This document shows positions 63,984 to 64,000 of a stretch of DNA of 64,000 nt, piece by piece (the first letter of the stretch is position 1; each line of letters starts with the position of its first letter). The translations under genes were made by a program, and so were the position numbers. The stretch is from Leucobacter sp. Psy1 (GTDB lineage Bacteria > Actinomycetota > Actinomycetes > Actinomycetales > Microbacteriaceae), in NCBI RefSeq assembly GCF_020096995.1, contig NZ_CP083692.1:310001-374000 (forward strand), in the 5' to 3' direction. Below the pieces are notes generated by a model that had not been told where the DNA came from, did no database searches, and worked only from the letters and a program-made list of their open reading frames with translations.

Positions 63984-64000
63984 TTTCGCGAGGGCCATGT

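Overview
This window is high-GC chromosomal DNA from an actinobacterium, most likely Microbacteriaceae (Leucobacter- or Microbacterium-like). The pointers are GC-rich third codon positions, twin-arginine lipoprotein signals, frequent GTG starts, ATGA/GTGA-coupled operons, a monomeric NADP isocitrate dehydrogenase and many IclR/TetR regulators. I saw no tRNA, rRNA, insertion sequence, integrase or CRISPR array. The genus is an inference from gene style, not from a marker.

Layout. 1-3900: tail of an acyl-CoA ligase, an SsuBC/TauBC-type ABC transporter (permease, permease, ATPase) and a Bcr/CflA-type exporter. 3920-7031 (leftward): SDR dehydrogenase, ACMSD-like amidohydrolase and glutaryl-CoA-dehydrogenase-like flavoenzyme, with a readable promoter. 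7236-13620: Dpp-type ABC transporter followed by a serine beta-lactamase-fold hydrolase. 13665-16933: an XRE-TetR two-domain regulator followed by cdhC-cdhA-cdhB, the L-carnitine to glycine betaine route. 17058-25445: IclR regulator, a second SsuABC-like transporter, an IlvD/Edd dehydratase, an FAD oxidoreductase and a split aconitase X (large plus small subunit), an operon whose substrate I cannot name. 25510-29029: PcaI-PcaJ-PcaF-like CoA transferase and thiolase with a PcaR-like IclR.

29048-44391 is the most unusual block: two NAD-type quinate/shikimate dehydrogenase paralogues, two MHS-family transporters, three KstD-like flavoproteins, a zinc alcohol dehydrogenase, a YciI protein, a Gfo/Idh/MocA oxidoreductase and a TIM-barrel isomerase/dehydratase, under TetR and LysR control. 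It looks like catabolism of hydroxylated alicyclic acids of the shikimate/quinate type, probably by oxidative ring dehydrogenation toward an aromatic; the adjacent beta-ketoadipate genes could finish such a pathway. Ring-cleavage dioxygenases are not in the window.

44418-45189: a membrane-anchored hendecad-repeat coiled-coil protein encoded by a 33-bp tandem repeat, with a 38-residue small ORF in front. 45368-48836: a second IclR-CoA transferase-thiolase module. 48952-58467: transporters, an amidohydrolase/RpiR/Na+-symporter regulon with matching palindromic operators, a ThDP enzyme and an SDR. 58563-60391: two GT2 glycosyltransferases. 60572-63837: a PNPOx-fold stress protein, a small phage-head-like domain protein and isocitrate dehydrogenase behind a TamR-like palindrome. 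Overall this is an accessory catabolic region in which each transporter-enzyme cassette carries its own local regulator.
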